A stretch of DNA of 64,000 bases from Streptomyces sp. B1I3 (GCF_030816615.1 NZ_JAUSYD010000001.1:3676001-3740000); one strand, 5' to 3'; shown: positions 1 through 8,295, counted from the stretch's first letter. Made by a program: numbers and translations. The notes: generated from the letters alone by a model not told the origin.

Positions 1-225
1 GGCCCTCGCGGGAGCACCCGCGGCGTCCGCGGCGCGGTCTCCGCCACCGCGTCGGGCGCCTGTGGCGCGGCCGCTGAGCAGGCAGGCGCCGCCGTCGGAC
101 CGGGCAGGCAGGCCGACGAGCCGGGCGGGAGGCAGCCGCGGCGAGCCGGGTGGACCGCCGTCGCGCCGGCCCGAACCGTGCATCGTGGGGTCGACCGGGC
201 CTACCAAGTCTCCTAGCCTGGCCGC
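1..225. other. unassigned GC-rich stretch at the window edge
   Basis: This stretch has open frames only because of its very high GC. No frame gives a recognisable family, so it may hold the tail of a gene outside the window. Its right end carries a -10-like TAGCCT (214-219) six nucleotides before the first real start codon at 226. Confidence 0.3.
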
Positions 226-561
226 ATGTCCCATGCCAAGACCGTTTACGTCTGCCTGCCTTGCCGGGCGTCGTACAAGCAGCCCTACGACAGGGAGCGC
301 GAGCACCGCGTCTGCCCGCGGTGTGCCGGGGCCCTTCTCCACGTCGGGTCGGCCTTCGCGGCCCCGCGGCGGAGGGACACAGCCGCGTGGCGCACGCTGT
401 CGGTCCTGCTGCACGCCGGAGTGCGCTTCCACAAGGACTGCTGCCTCGGCGGCCCCGGCTATCGCCCGCGCACGCTGCGCGAGGTACGGGAGCGGATGGC
501 CCACGCACGAGCCACCGGCGAACCGTTCGCCCTGGCGCTCGTCCGGCGCGAGCTCCCTTGA
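226..561 (+). CDS. small zinc-ribbon-like protein, function unknown
   Basis: The 111-residue product has two CxxC pairs near the N-terminus, CLPC at residues 10-13 and CPRC at 30-33, spaced like a rubredoxin-type zinc ribbon. The remainder is basic and lacks membrane segments or a catalytic motif. The start is supported by a TAGCCT hexamer 6 nt upstream, which implies a leaderless mRNA. Similar short proteins occur in many streptomycetes, but I know of no established role. An overlapping longer frame on the same strand is judged a shadow because its arginine/proline/serine-rich translation has no family features. Confidence 0.65.
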   Translation: MSHAKTVYVCLPCRASYKQPYDREREHRVCPRCAGALLHVGSAFAAPRRRDTAAWRTLSVLLHAGVRFHKDCCLGGPGYRPRTLREVRERMAHARATGEPFALALVRRELP

Positions 562-619
562 CGGCGGTCGTCCCCCTAGCCGCACACATCCCCTTCGGGA
601 TGATCTGCCACGGACCGAA

Positions 620-637
620 ATGGTTACCCTGGCAGAC
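620..637 (+). promoter_or_regulatory. candidate MarR operator over its own -10
   Basis: ATGGTT (620-625) and GCAGAC (632-637) flank and overlap the TACCCT -10 hexamer at 625-630. The same two words occur on the opposite strand before the exporter at 1344-1360, with spacing shorter by one base. Binding here would block the leaderless marR promoter. This is inference from the shared words only. Confidence 0.35.
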
Positions 638-1126
638 ATGACCGCCATGACTCCCGCCCGCACCGCGCCCGACCTGTCCTTCCTCCTGGACCACACCAGC
701 CACGTCCTGCGGACCCGGATGGCCGCGGCCCTCGCCGAGATCGGCCTCACGGCCCGCATGCACTGCGTCCTGGTCCACGCCTTGGAGGGGGAGCGCACAC
801 AGATCCAGCTCGCCGAGATCGGCGACATGGACAAGACCACGATGGTGGTGACCGTGGACGCCCTGGAGAACGCGGGGCTCGCCGAGCGCCGGCCGTCCAG
901 CCGAGACCGGCGGGCCCGGATCATCGCCGTCACCGAGGAGGGCGCCCGGATCGCCGGACGGAGTCAGGAGATCGTCGACCGGGTGCACGAAGAGACCCTG
1001 GAGACCCTCGCGGAAGGTGACCGCGAGGCGCTGCTGCGCGCCCTGAACCAGCTGGCCTCCGAGCACCTGGCCGCTCCCGTCGAGAACCCCCGCCCCGTCC
1101 GGCGCGCACGCCAGGGCCAGAAGTAG
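638..1126 (+). CDS. MarR-family transcriptional regulator
   Basis: The 162-residue protein has the MarR fold order: an N-terminal dimerisation helix, then a winged helix at about residues 40-105 with the family signature for the recognition helix and wing (DMDKTTMVVTVDALENAGLAE, followed by RRPSSRDRRAR). I chose the ATG at 638 because a TACCCT -10 sequence lies 7 nt upstream, giving a leaderless transcript; the frame itself stays open far upstream. Its position just before an MFS exporter gene, and a half-site pair (ATGGTT and GCAGAC) found in both promoters, suggest it represses itself and the exporter. The ligand is unknown. Confidence 0.85.
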   Translation: MTAMTPARTAPDLSFLLDHTSHVLRTRMAAALAEIGLTARMHCVLVHALEGERTQIQLAEIGDMDKTTMVVTVDALENAGLAERRPSSRDRRARIIAVTEEGARIAGRSQEIVDRVHEETLETLAEGDREALLRALNQLASEHLAAPVENPRPVRRARQGQK

Positions 1127-1335
1127 CGGCGCACCGGAGGCCGTGTTGCCGACGGCCACCGGGTGCCGGACGCCCTGCCGGGCGCCGGGCGCCGGGCGAG
1201 CCCCCTGACGCGATACGGGCACCCGAGCCCCTGGTCGCGAAGTGGCCCCCACGAATACACGCGGCCCGGTCCGCACCCTCCCGACGACCCGCACCGGAAG
1301 CCTCGGGGCGGGACATCCACCGACACAAGGACCGT

Positions 1336-1372
1336 TAAATATAGTCTGCAACAAAACCATCTGCTACGGTCG
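1336..1372 (+). promoter_or_regulatory. AT-rich promoter/operator region of the MFS exporter
   Basis: A short AT-rich island in otherwise very GC-rich DNA, 40-70 nt before the exporter start. On the minus strand it carries ATGGTT (1355-1360) and GCAGAC (1344-1349), the same pair as before the marR start. I cannot fix the -35 and -10 with confidence. Confidence 0.4.
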
Positions 1373-1403
1373 ATCCTGCCGTCCACCCGACAGGAGTAGG
1401 CCG

Positions 1404-3401
1404 ATGTCCGTTGCCGAACCGTCCCTGCGCCCCACCCCCGAAGAGACACCAGGGCCACCACCCGGGCCGGCACCAGGACCGAACCTCCGCACCCGCAGGC
1501 TCGCCCTCGGGGTGATCGCCGCCGGCATGCTGATGATCATCCTCGACGGCTCCATCGTCACCGTGGCGATGCCCGCCATGCAGCGCGACCTCGGATTCAC
1601 GGCCACCGGCCTCAGCTGGGTGGTCAACGCGTACCTGATCGCCTTCGGCAGCCTGCTGCTGCTGGCCGGCCGGCTCGGCGACCTCCTCGGCCGCACCCGT
1701 ATGTTCCTCGCCGGGACGGCCGTCTTCACCCTGGCCTCCCTGCTGGCCGGTGTGGCCACCACCCCCGCCGCCCTCATCACCGCACGGTTCCTGCAGGGTG
1801 TGGGCAGCGCGATGGCCTCCGCGGTCGGTCTCGGCATCCTCGTCACCCTGTTCACCGAGCCGCGCGAGCGCGCCCGGGCCATCGCCGTGTTCTCGTTCAC
1901 CGGCGCGGCCGGCGCCTCGATCGGCCAGGTCCTCGGCGGCGTCCTCACCGACGCGCTGAGCTGGCACTGGATCTTCTTCATCAACCTGCCGATCGGCGTC
2001 GCGGCCCTGCTGATCGCCCGCCGCGTCCTGCCCGCCGACCGGGGCATCGGTCTCGCCGCCGGTGCCGACGTCCTCGGCGCCGCCCTCGTCACGGGGGGTC
2101 TGATGCTCGGGATCCACACCGTGGTGCAGGTCGATGAGCACGGCTGGGTCTCCGGACGCACGCTCGGTCCAGGCGCCCTCGCCCTCGCGCTCCTGGCCGC
2201 GTTCGCCGTCCGCCAGGCCACAGCCCGCACCCCGCTCATGCCCCTGCGGATCCTCCGCCCGCGCGGAGTGGCGGGTGCCAACCTCGTGCAGATGCTCATG
2301 GTGGCCGCCCTGTTCTCGTTCCAGATCATCGTCGCGCTCCACCTGCAGAACGTGCTCGGATACGGCGCCGCCCAGACCGGTCTCGCCATGCTCCCGGCAG
2401 CAGCGGCCATCGGAGCCACCTCGCTGGGCGTCTCCGCCCGCCTGAACCAGCGGTTCGGTGAGCGCGCCGTCCTGACGGCCGGGATCCTGCTGCTGATCGG
2501 CGCCCTCGGCTTCCTCACACGCGTCCCCGTAGAGGCGCAGTACGTCACCGATCTGCTGCCCGTGATGCTCCTCGCCGCCGGCTTCGGGCTCGCGATCCCC
2601 GCGCTGACGACGCTTGGCATGTCAGGCGCGGGGGACGACGACGCCGGACTCGCGTCAGGGCTCTTCAACACCACCCAGCAGGTCGGCATGGCCCTCGGCG
2701 TCGCGGTGCTGTCCACCCTCGCGGCGGGCCGCACCGACCGGATGCTCGCGGACGGCCACTCCCGGGCGCAGGCACTGACCGGCGGCTATCAGCTGGCGTT
2801 TGCGGTCGGCACCGGCCTGCTCGTGGCCGCTCTCGCCGCAGTCCTCCTCGTCCTGCGACCCGCCCCGTCCCGCTCCGGCCGCGCCCTCACCCCCTCCCCG
2901 AAGGAACCCGCCATGAACACCGCCGGAACACCGGAAGCGAAGAGCAGGCCCGCGCCCCGCGTCCTCACCGATCAGGAGCTCTCCCACATCCTCGCCAAGC
3001 AGCAGTTCGGCGTACTCGCCGCCGTCCGCGGCACCGGCCACCCCCACCTGTCCACCGTGCTGTACCGATGGGACGGCGAGGAACGCGTCCTGCGCATCTC
3101 CACCACCACCGAGCGCCTCAAGACGCGCATGCTGCGCCGCGATCCGCATGCCGCACTGCACGTCCAGGGCGAGGACGTCTGGTCGTTCGCCGTGGCCGAG
3201 GGCGAGGCGGAGGTGTCGGAGGTGACCACCGTGGCCGGTGACGCGGTCGGCCGGGAACTCCTCTCCCTGACACCGGGTTTCGACGACCCGGCGGCCGAAC
3301 AGGCTTTCCTCGCCCAGGTGGTGGCCGAGAACCGGGTGGTGATCCGTATCCGGGTGACGAGGCTGTACGGGACTGCCCTGGACATCCCGGCCGAACAGTG
3401 A
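1404..3401 (+). CDS. DHA2-type MFS drug exporter fused in frame to a PPOX-class oxidoreductase domain
   Basis: The frame runs 665 residues without a stop. Residues 1-500 are a 14-helix drug:H+ antiporter (DHA2) with the classic first-helix motif LDGSIVTVAMPAMQRDL and a GRLGDLLGR loop (motif A). Residues 504-665 (from MNTAG) are a pyridoxamine-phosphate-oxidase-like split-barrel domain of the type that binds F420 or FMN. The ATG at 1404 has a good RBS (aggag, 1392-1396). A second RBS-like aaggaa (2901-2906) precedes an in-frame ATG at 2913, so the second domain may also be made alone. In the relatives I know, these are normally separate proteins. The exporter substrate cannot be told. Confidence 0.8.
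   Translation: MSVAEPSLRPTPEETPGPPPGPAPGPNLRTRRLALGVIAAGMLMIILDGSIVTVAMPAMQRDLGFTATGLSWVVNAYLIAFGSLLLLAGRLGDLLGRTRMFLAGTAVFTLASLLAGVATTPAALITARFLQGVGSAMASAVGLGILVTLFTEPRERARAIAVFSFTGAAGASIGQVLGGVLTDALSWHWIFFINLPIGVAALLIARRVLPADRGIGLAAGADVLGAALVTGGLMLGIHTVVQVDEHGWVSGRTLGPGALALALLAAFAVRQATARTPLMPLRILRPRGVAGANLVQMLMVAALFSFQIIVALHLQNVLGYGAAQTGLAMLPAAAAIGATSLGVSARLNQRFGERAVLTAGILLLIGALGFLTRVPVEAQYVTDLLPVMLLAAGFGLAIPALTTLGMSGAGDDDAGLASGLFNTTQQVGMALGVAVLSTLAAGRTDRMLADGHSRAQALTGGYQLAFAVGTGLLVAALAAVLLVLRPAPSRSGRALTPSPKEPAMNTAGTPEAKSRPAPRVLTDQELSHILAKQQFGVLAAVRGTGHPHLSTVLYRWDGEERVLRISTTTERLKTRMLRRDPHAALHVQGEDVWSFAVAEGEAEVSEVTTVAGDAVGRELLSLTPGFDDPAAEQAFLAQVVAENRVVIRIRVTRLYGTALDIPAEQ
2913..3401 (+). other. 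possible internal start: stand-alone PPOX domain
   Basis: An aaggaa sequence 7 nt before the in-frame ATG at 2913 would give a 162-residue free PPOX-family protein from the same mRNA. The normal arrangement in relatives would be an MFS stop codon before this ATG. Here that stop is absent. Confidence 0.45.
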
Positions 3402-3420
3402 CGAGAGTCCGCCGGGCCCC

Positions 3421-4056
3421 TCATTGAGGGGCGCCGACCCGGCCCAGCCCGTTCCGCAGCTGCACGAAGGCGAGTTCCGCCGCCGTCACCGCGTCTCCGT
3501 ACACCTGTGCGGCGCTCTCGCCCGCCTCGATCCGGCGCCAGTTCTCCTCGGCCAGGATGCGCAGTACGGCGACGACCTGCCCCGCGGCGAGGCGCGCCGG
3601 GACCGCGGCCGAGGGGTCCAGGGCCCGGGCGAGGGCGGCCTCGGAGCGGCCTTGGTAGGCGTGGAGCCGGGCGACGAGTGACGGGGTCCCGTAGAGCAGT
3701 CCGTGGAAGGCGAGCACCTGCGGGACGTCGCAGAGACCCGTCACCGGGTCGCGTCGCTCCAGGCCGTCCAGGAAGTGGCGGCGCAGCGCGTCCAGGGGGG
3801 AGGTGCCCTCCGGCCGGCCGGCCACCACCCGGGCCGCCTCGTCCTCGTGATCGGCGAACCGGTGCAGCACCAGGTCCTCCTTGGACGGGAAGTACCGGAA
3901 CAGTGTCGGCTTGGAGATCTCGGCCGCCGCCGCCACTTCGGCCACCGAGACCTTGTCGAAGCCCCGCTCCAGGAAGAGGGAGATGGCGGTCTCGGAGACG
4001 GCCTGATAGGTCCGCTGCTTCTTGCGCTCGCGCAGACCGGGCTTACCGTCGCTCAT
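3421..4056 (-). CDS. TetR-family regulator
   Basis: The 211-residue protein begins with a typical TetR N-terminal domain: basic RERKKQRTYQAV, then the helix-turn-helix VSVAEVAAAAEISKPTLFRYF at about residues 37-57. The C-terminal ligand domain is unremarkable. It is convergent with the exporter, whose stop lies 20 bp away. Its ATG overlaps the stop codon of the upstream small frame by ATGA (4053-4056), so the two are translationally coupled. The ligand is unknown; efflux control of the neighbouring MFS gene is possible but the MarR protein is an equally good candidate. Confidence 0.85.
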   Translation of the reverse strand: MSDGKPGLRERKKQRTYQAVSETAISLFLERGFDKVSVAEVAAAAEISKPTLFRYFPSKEDLVLHRFADHEDEAARVVAGRPEGTSPLDALRRHFLDGLERRDPVTGLCDVPQVLAFHGLLYGTPSLVARLHAYQGRSEAALARALDPSAAVPARLAAGQVVAVLRILAEENWRRIEAGESAAQVYGDAVTAAELAFVQLRNGLGRVGAPQ

Positions 4057-4334
4057 GACCGCGCACCTCTCCCGATGAGCGTCTCGACCCCGTCGAGCAA
4101 CCACCCGAGACCGGACACGAACCCGTGGTCCGCCTCGTCCGGTTCGCTCATGACCTCGGTGGGCAGCAGCCTGGACAGGGCCGGATGGCGGACGGGGCCG
4201 ACGGGCCGTTCCACCGTCCGCTCCCACTGCGCCGTCGCATCCCGGGGCGGGACGCCCTTGGCCTCGACGACGGCGGCGAGGTCGCTCAGCCTCGTTCCGT
4301 ACGAAGCCCGCGACACGCCGTACTTCTCCGTCAC
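4053..4334 (-). pseudogene. C-terminal remnant of a second TetR-type regulator
   Basis: The 93-residue frame ends in RHPALSRLLPTEV followed by an acidic stretch and FVSGLGWLLDGVETLI, the usual closing helix of TetR/AcrR C-terminal domains. There is no DNA-binding domain upstream in any frame. It therefore looks like a truncated regulator that now acts as a short upstream cistron, sharing ATGA with the intact tetR gene. It may still be translated as a coupling device. An alternative is a stand-alone ligand-binding peptide, for which I see no support. Confidence 0.55.
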
Positions 4335-4403
4335 CCGAAGCCGCCTTCCGCCGTACCGCCCCTGACCACCATCCTAGATATGCGTGCCGCCTACGCGGTG
4401 ACG

Positions 4404-4416
4404 CGTATGACATACG
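4404..4416. promoter_or_regulatory. perfect palindrome CGTATG-A-CATACG, candidate TetR operator
   Basis: A 6-1-6 palindrome about 70 bp upstream of the TetR remnant/tetR pair and outside any gene I accept. The size and symmetry fit TetR-family operators. A TAGGAT sequence on the minus strand at about 4373-4378 could be the -10 of the same promoter. The interval 4335-4595 otherwise holds nothing I can assign. Confidence 0.4.
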
Positions 4417-4595
4417 GGGGCGCACGAGGCAGCCTGGGCGGTGCGTCCCCGGCACGTCCTGCGCGGGCGGCCGGCGCATGCCGGACCCGTCGCGCCCCCC
4501 GGGGAAGCACGCCTGAAGTCCGGCAGCGAGCGGTGCGCCACCGCCGGAGCGGTGCTCCTCGTCGTCCTCGTGGTGGGTACGGCGCTCCGACAGCG

Positions 4596-5846
4596 TCAGA
4601 ACACGTCCGGGCACCACGCCCGCCGCGCCGTCCGGAACACCCCGTCCGCCCTGGCCGCCGCCCCCGGGCGGTGCTCGTCGATCCGTCCCAGCTCCGCGAG
4701 CCGGAGCGCCGACTCGTCGCCCAGGTACAGCGTCCCCAGTTCCCGCACATCCAGCGCCAGGTCGGCGGCCCGGGTGGTCGGGGTGCAGGAGGCGCCGTCC
4801 GGGGAGGTCTCCAGGAGGAACCGGCCGCCCGCCAGGCCCGCGGTGTCCTGGACGTCAAGGACCAGGTCGGCCCCGGTCGCGTACGTGCGTGCCTCCAGTG
4901 CCCGGGGAACGTCCAGGACACGGAGCCAGAGCCAGTCCGCCTGGGTCACGACGCGGGCGGCGCGCGGATCCGGGAGGAGGAGGGGGAGCAGGTCGTCGGG
5001 GGCGCGGTAGCCGGAGCGGACCGTCGTGATCCAGTCGATGGAGCAGACGAACCGCCACAGGGTGCGTTCCGCCGCCGGGGTCACCGCGATCATGCCGGCC
5101 ACCGTCGCCTTGTTGAGCGGCTGCTTCCGGTCGCCCCAGTTGTCGTCGGCGCGATAGGCGATCAGGCCGTCCGCCTCCCCGTCCGCCGACCGGTACACCG
5201 CGTAGAACGGCTCGGTCCAGCTCTCGTGGGCCGGCAGGTCGACACCCGTGTCGCGCTGCCACCAGCGCTCGTCCCGGCTGACCACACCGTGCTGCCGGGC
5301 CGCCAGGCGCCCGTGGAGCTCCGGCCCCAGCTTGCGCACCTCCGCGCCGTCCACCAACTCGACACGGCCCCCGTCCGCCTCGGAGGGAACCGGCAGGCGA
5401 GGGTCCAGGCCGGCCCGGGGGACGTCGATCTCCCACTCCGTGGTCCAGGCCGCGGGACCGAACCCGAACCGCCCGTAGATCGGGTACTCGGCCGCGATCA
5501 GGGAGGCGACCACGTCGCCGCGCTCCTTCGCCGCCGCCAGGTCGACGGCCATCATCCGGCTGAGCAGGCCGCGGCGGCGGTGCGTGGGCGTCACCGTCAC
5601 GCCGGTGACCGCGTCGGCGGGCACCCTGGCCCCGCCGACCACCGTGAGTTCCTGGGCGAACGACCGGAAGGTGGCCACACAGCGGCCGGCGTCGAACACA
5701 CCCTGGACCCGGGACAGGTCGGTGTGGGCCAGGCGCAACGCGACCTCCTCGTCCGTCCCCGCGGACGGCCGCAGGAATCCCGTGTTCACGGCCCGCAGCC
5801 AGTCGGGGTACTCGGCGGCGGAAACGGTACGCGGATCGAGGCTCAT
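4596..5846 (-). CDS. Eis-like GNAT N-acetyltransferase
   Basis: At 416 residues it matches the Eis family (enhanced intracellular survival; aminoglycoside and lysine acetylation in mycobacteria). The N-terminal GNAT domain shows the acetyl-CoA loop VTVTPTHRRRGLLSRMM at residues 83-99. The YGRFGFG segment at 124-130 contains the tyrosine that acts as general acid in the family, and the protein ends in phenylalanine, whose terminal carboxylate is the catalytic base in mycobacterial Eis. A second GNAT-like region and a sterol-carrier-like domain fill the rest. The ATG at 5846 is chosen because the preceding 35 in-frame codons look non-coding. Substrate unknown. Confidence 0.85.
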   Translation of the reverse strand: MSLDPRTVSAAEYPDWLRAVNTGFLRPSAGTDEEVALRLAHTDLSRVQGVFDAGRCVATFRSFAQELTVVGGARVPADAVTGVTVTPTHRRRGLLSRMMAVDLAAAKERGDVVASLIAAEYPIYGRFGFGPAAWTTEWEIDVPRAGLDPRLPVPSEADGGRVELVDGAEVRKLGPELHGRLAARQHGVVSRDERWWQRDTGVDLPAHESWTEPFYAVYRSADGEADGLIAYRADDNWGDRKQPLNKATVAGMIAVTPAAERTLWRFVCSIDWITTVRSGYRAPDDLLPLLLPDPRAARVVTQADWLWLRVLDVPRALEARTYATGADLVLDVQDTAGLAGGRFLLETSPDGASCTPTTRAADLALDVRELGTLYLGDESALRLAELGRIDEHRPGAAARADGVFRTARRAWCPDVF

Positions 5847-5947
5847 GCGGCTCACGCTAGGCACAGGGCCCGGGAATGTCGCATGGATTGATCGCGCGAC
5901 CGCGGGAGCACCGGCCGGGCGGGCGACTTCGGGCCGTGACGCGGGAC

Positions 5948-6024
5948 GCACGACCGTCGGAACGCCGCCCGGGGCGCGCGACCGTCTGACCCCCGGGGCG
6001 CGCGACCGTCAGAACGCCGCCCGG
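5948..6024. repeat. direct repeats straddling the asparaginase stop codon
   Basis: A 25-bp segment at 5948-5972 recurs at 6000-6024 with two mismatches, and the 16-mer GGGGCGCGCGACCGTC occurs at both 5971-5986 and 5995-6010. The second copy contains the stop codon and last codons of the asparaginase gene, so the end of the gene has been partly duplicated downstream. Confidence 0.7.
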
Positions 6025-6977
6025 ACCGCGCCGACCTCCGCGCCGCCGCCCAGCAACGGCGCCCTGCCGATGCGCGTTACCACCGGGGCGTCGACGCCGA
6101 GCAGTTCGAGCGACCGGGCCAGCACCGGTCCCAGGGCGCGCGCCGAGCCGTCGTCGATCTTGAAGGCCAGCGCCCTGCCGTCCGCGAGCGCCACCGCCTG
6201 GACCGCCTCCGCCCCCATCTTGGAGAGCGTGCCCGGCACCTCCCGCATCAGCCAGGTGTCCGGCCGCCGGGTGCCCGCCACGTACTCCGGGTGCGCCCGC
6301 ATGGCGTCGGCGACCCGGCGCTCCGCGCTGCCCGGCTCCGCCAGCACGAACGTACGGAAGGCGCGGGCCAGGCCCACCAGTCCGATCGCCATCAGCGGGG
6401 CCCCGCAGCCGTCCGTGCCGACCGCCGCGACCGGCTCGCCCGCCGCCTCCGCCACCACCTGGCCGGTCAGCAGCTGCAACGGGTGCGCCGGGTCGAGGTA
6501 CGTCGCCGTGTCCCAGCCGTTGCGTACGCAGACCGCGAGCATCGCCGCGTGCTTGCCGGAGCAGTTCATGGTGAGCGGCTCCCGCACCCGCCCGGCGGCG
6601 AGATACGCCTCCGCCTCGACGGCATCCAGCGGCAGGTCCGGCGGGGTCCGCAGGTCGCCGGGGGTCAGCCCGTGCTCGGCGAGCATCCTGCGCACCAGAT
6701 CGAGGTGGAAGTCCTCACCCGAGTGGCTGGCGGCGGCCAGGGCCAGCCTCTCCCCGGACAGATCCAGACCTGCCCGCAGGATCGCGGCGGCCTGCATCGG
6801 CTTGTTCGACGAGCGCGGGAAGACCGGGGCCGCCGGATCACCGAGTGCGAACTCCACGCTGCCGTCGGCGGCCAGCAGCACCAGCGACCCCCGGTGGTGG
6901 CCCTCGGTGAAACCGGACCGTACGACCTCGGCCAGGACCGGGAGCGTGGCGGGCGCGGAGGGAGATATGGAGGTCAT
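6009..6977 (-). CDS. L-asparaginase of the asparaginase II (Rhizobium-type) family
   Basis: The 322-residue protein contains the family landmarks: PRSSNKPMQA near residues 54-63, ASHSGEDFH near 83-91, TMNCSGKHAAML near 136-147 and GTDGCGAPL near 188-196. These Ser/Lys/Cys residues form the active site in the thermolabile Rhizobium etli enzyme family, which is unrelated to the E. coli type I/II enzymes. The reaction is asparagine to aspartate plus ammonia, and the absence of a signal peptide suggests a cytoplasmic enzyme. It is probably a separate transcript, since a hairpin separates it from rsiG upstream. Confidence 0.85.
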   Translation of the reverse strand: MTSISPSAPATLPVLAEVVRSGFTEGHHRGSLVLLAADGSVEFALGDPAAPVFPRSSNKPMQAAAILRAGLDLSGERLALAAASHSGEDFHLDLVRRMLAEHGLTPGDLRTPPDLPLDAVEAEAYLAAGRVREPLTMNCSGKHAAMLAVCVRNGWDTATYLDPAHPLQLLTGQVVAEAAGEPVAAVGTDGCGAPLMAIGLVGLARAFRTFVLAEPGSAERRVADAMRAHPEYVAGTRRPDTWLMREVPGTLSKMGAEAVQAVALADGRALAFKIDDGSARALGPVLARSLELLGVDAPVVTRIGRAPLLGGGAEVGAVRAAF

Positions 6978-6989
6978 GGTGGCTGGTGG

Positions 6990-7025
6990 CCTTCCGGGGA
7001 CGGGCGGTGACCCGCCCCCGGAAGG
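6990..7025 (-). terminator. hairpin downstream of rsiG
   Basis: Ten-base arms CCTTCCGGGG and CCCCGGAAGG enclose a second short CGGG/CCCG stem. It lies between rsiG and the asparaginase start and probably ends the rsiG transcript. There is no U-run, as is common in streptomycetes. Confidence 0.6.
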
Positions 7026-7031
7026 GTCGCT

Positions 7032-7730
7032 TCAGGCGAGCAGGTCGTCTACTTGTGCTTCCCCGTCACGGTACCTGCGGGCGATCTCCGCGCTGCAATC
7101 GTCGACAGTCCGCTGGAGCCGGTGGCGGCGCCGGGACACCTGCCGCTCGTAGCGCACGAGCCGTCCCATGGCCGTCAGCAGCTCTTCGTCCGTCCGGGCG
7201 TCGAGGTCCGAGAGCTCGATCTCGGCGAGCGTGTCCGCCGCCAGCTGCCGGTACTCCTCGCTGCGCGGCGTGGTGAGGGTGACGTGCCGCGCCGAGGAGC
7301 GTTGGACGGACGGGGTGTCGGTGAGGATCTCCGAGAGCCGGTCCACCACGGGCGACTGGGGCCCCACCCGCCGGGCGAGTTCGGCCCGCAGGATGTCGAT
7401 CCGGCCCTGCACCAGCCGGCGTACGTAACTCAGGTCCGCCTCGTCGCGCTGGGCGTCACGGCGCAGGGCGCGCAGCGCCGGCAGCCGCAGCCCGCGGAAT
7501 TCGGCCTGGGGACGAACCGCGGCCAGCCCCTCCCCCGCCCCGCCGGCCCCGGTCTGCCCGGGCACGGACAACGGTGCGGGCAGCGGCCCGGCCGAGGGTC
7601 CCGGCAGTGGTGCGGGCAGCGGTCCCTGCCCGGGTGCGTCCCCGGTCCGCTGCACAGGTGACCGCACGGCACCGGCGGTACGTGTCACCGGTACGGCACC
7701 GGGTGATGGCCCGGTTCCATGTGTACTCAT
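7032..7730 (-). CDS. rsiG: RsiG, c-di-GMP-responsive anti-sigma factor for WhiG
   Basis: The 232-residue protein has a proline/glycine-rich N-terminal third followed by two long helices. Each helix carries one copy of the c-di-GMP-binding signature E-x3-S-x2-R-x3-Q-x3-D: E97-S101-R104-Q108-D112 and E195-S199-R202-Q206-D210. That double signature on an antiparallel coiled coil is diagnostic of Streptomyces RsiG, which sequesters the sporulation sigma factor WhiG when loaded with c-di-GMP and so blocks spore formation. It is transcribed divergently from dtd. The start at the ATG at 7730 is plausible, but the N-terminal region is low complexity and a later start is not excluded. Confidence 0.92.
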   Translation of the reverse strand: MSTHGTGPSPGAVPVTRTAGAVRSPVQRTGDAPGQGPLPAPLPGPSAGPLPAPLSVPGQTGAGGAGEGLAAVRPQAEFRGLRLPALRALRRDAQRDEADLSYVRRLVQGRIDILRAELARRVGPQSPVVDRLSEILTDTPSVQRSSARHVTLTTPRSEEYRQLAADTLAEIELSDLDARTDEELLTAMGRLVRYERQVSRRRHRLQRTVDDCSAEIARRYRDGEAQVDDLLA

Positions 7731-7845
7731 GCTGTTCCGTCCCCTCGACCGGTGCGTCGGCACACCGACATCGTGCATGGTGCCACTACGCAGGGTGCCC
7801 ACGCAGGTGCTCTGTACCCGTTCGGCCCAAGATAGGTTGGTCTGT

Positions 7846-8295
7846 ATGCGTGCAGTGATACAGAGAGTGGACGGCGCGAGCGTCACCGTGGCGGGCGCCG
7901 CGGACGATCCGCCGGGGACCGGAACCGTCGGCGAGATCGTCGGCGAAGGGCTGTGTGTGCTGGTGGGGGTCACCCACGGGGACACCGCGCAGAAGGCGGC
8001 ACAGCTCGCCCGCAAGCTCTGGACCCTGCGGATCCTGGAGGGCGAGAAGTCCTGCTCGGACGTGAACGCGCCGCTCCTGGTCATCTCCCAGTTCACGCTG
8101 TACGGGGACGCCAGGAAGGGCCGCAGGCCCACCTGGAACGCCGCCGCGCCGGGCGAGGTCGCCGAGCCCCTGGTCGACGAGGTGGTCGCGCAGCTGCGAG
8201 CCCTCGGCGCCCAGGTGGAGACGGGCAGGTTCGGAGCGGACATGCGCGTATCGCTCACGAACCACGGCCCGTTCACCGTACTGGTCGAGGTCTAA
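7846..8295 (+). CDS. dtd: D-aminoacyl-tRNA deacylase
   Basis: The 149-residue protein starts MRAVIQRV and contains the SQFTLYGDARKGRRP active-site motif (residues 85-99) and the closing NHGPFTV (NxGP) motif. These chirally select D-aminoacyl-tRNAs for hydrolysis, preventing D-amino-acid incorporation. The TAGGTT hexamer at about 7832-7837, 8 nt before the ATG, suggests a leaderless message divergent from rsiG. Its TAA stop codon is part of the left terminal repeat of the small repeat element downstream. Confidence 0.93.
   Translation: MRAVIQRVDGASVTVAGAADDPPGTGTVGEIVGEGLCVLVGVTHGDTAQKAAQLARKLWTLRILEGEKSCSDVNAPLLVISQFTLYGDARKGRRPTWNAAAPGEVAEPLVDEVVAQLRALGAQVETGRFGADMRVSLTNHGPFTVLVEV

Noticed and set aside
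62..637. Long upstream extension of the MarR frame and several overlapping frames with arginine-, serine- and proline-rich translations
   Set aside because: Such compositions are typical of shadow frames in high-GC DNA; a -10 hexamer 7 nt before the ATG at 638 and the MarR fold define the true start.
1335..3161. Long minus-strand frames opposite the MFS exporter
   Set aside because: Repetitive, acidic or arginine-rich translations without family features, exactly opposite a well-defined transporter.
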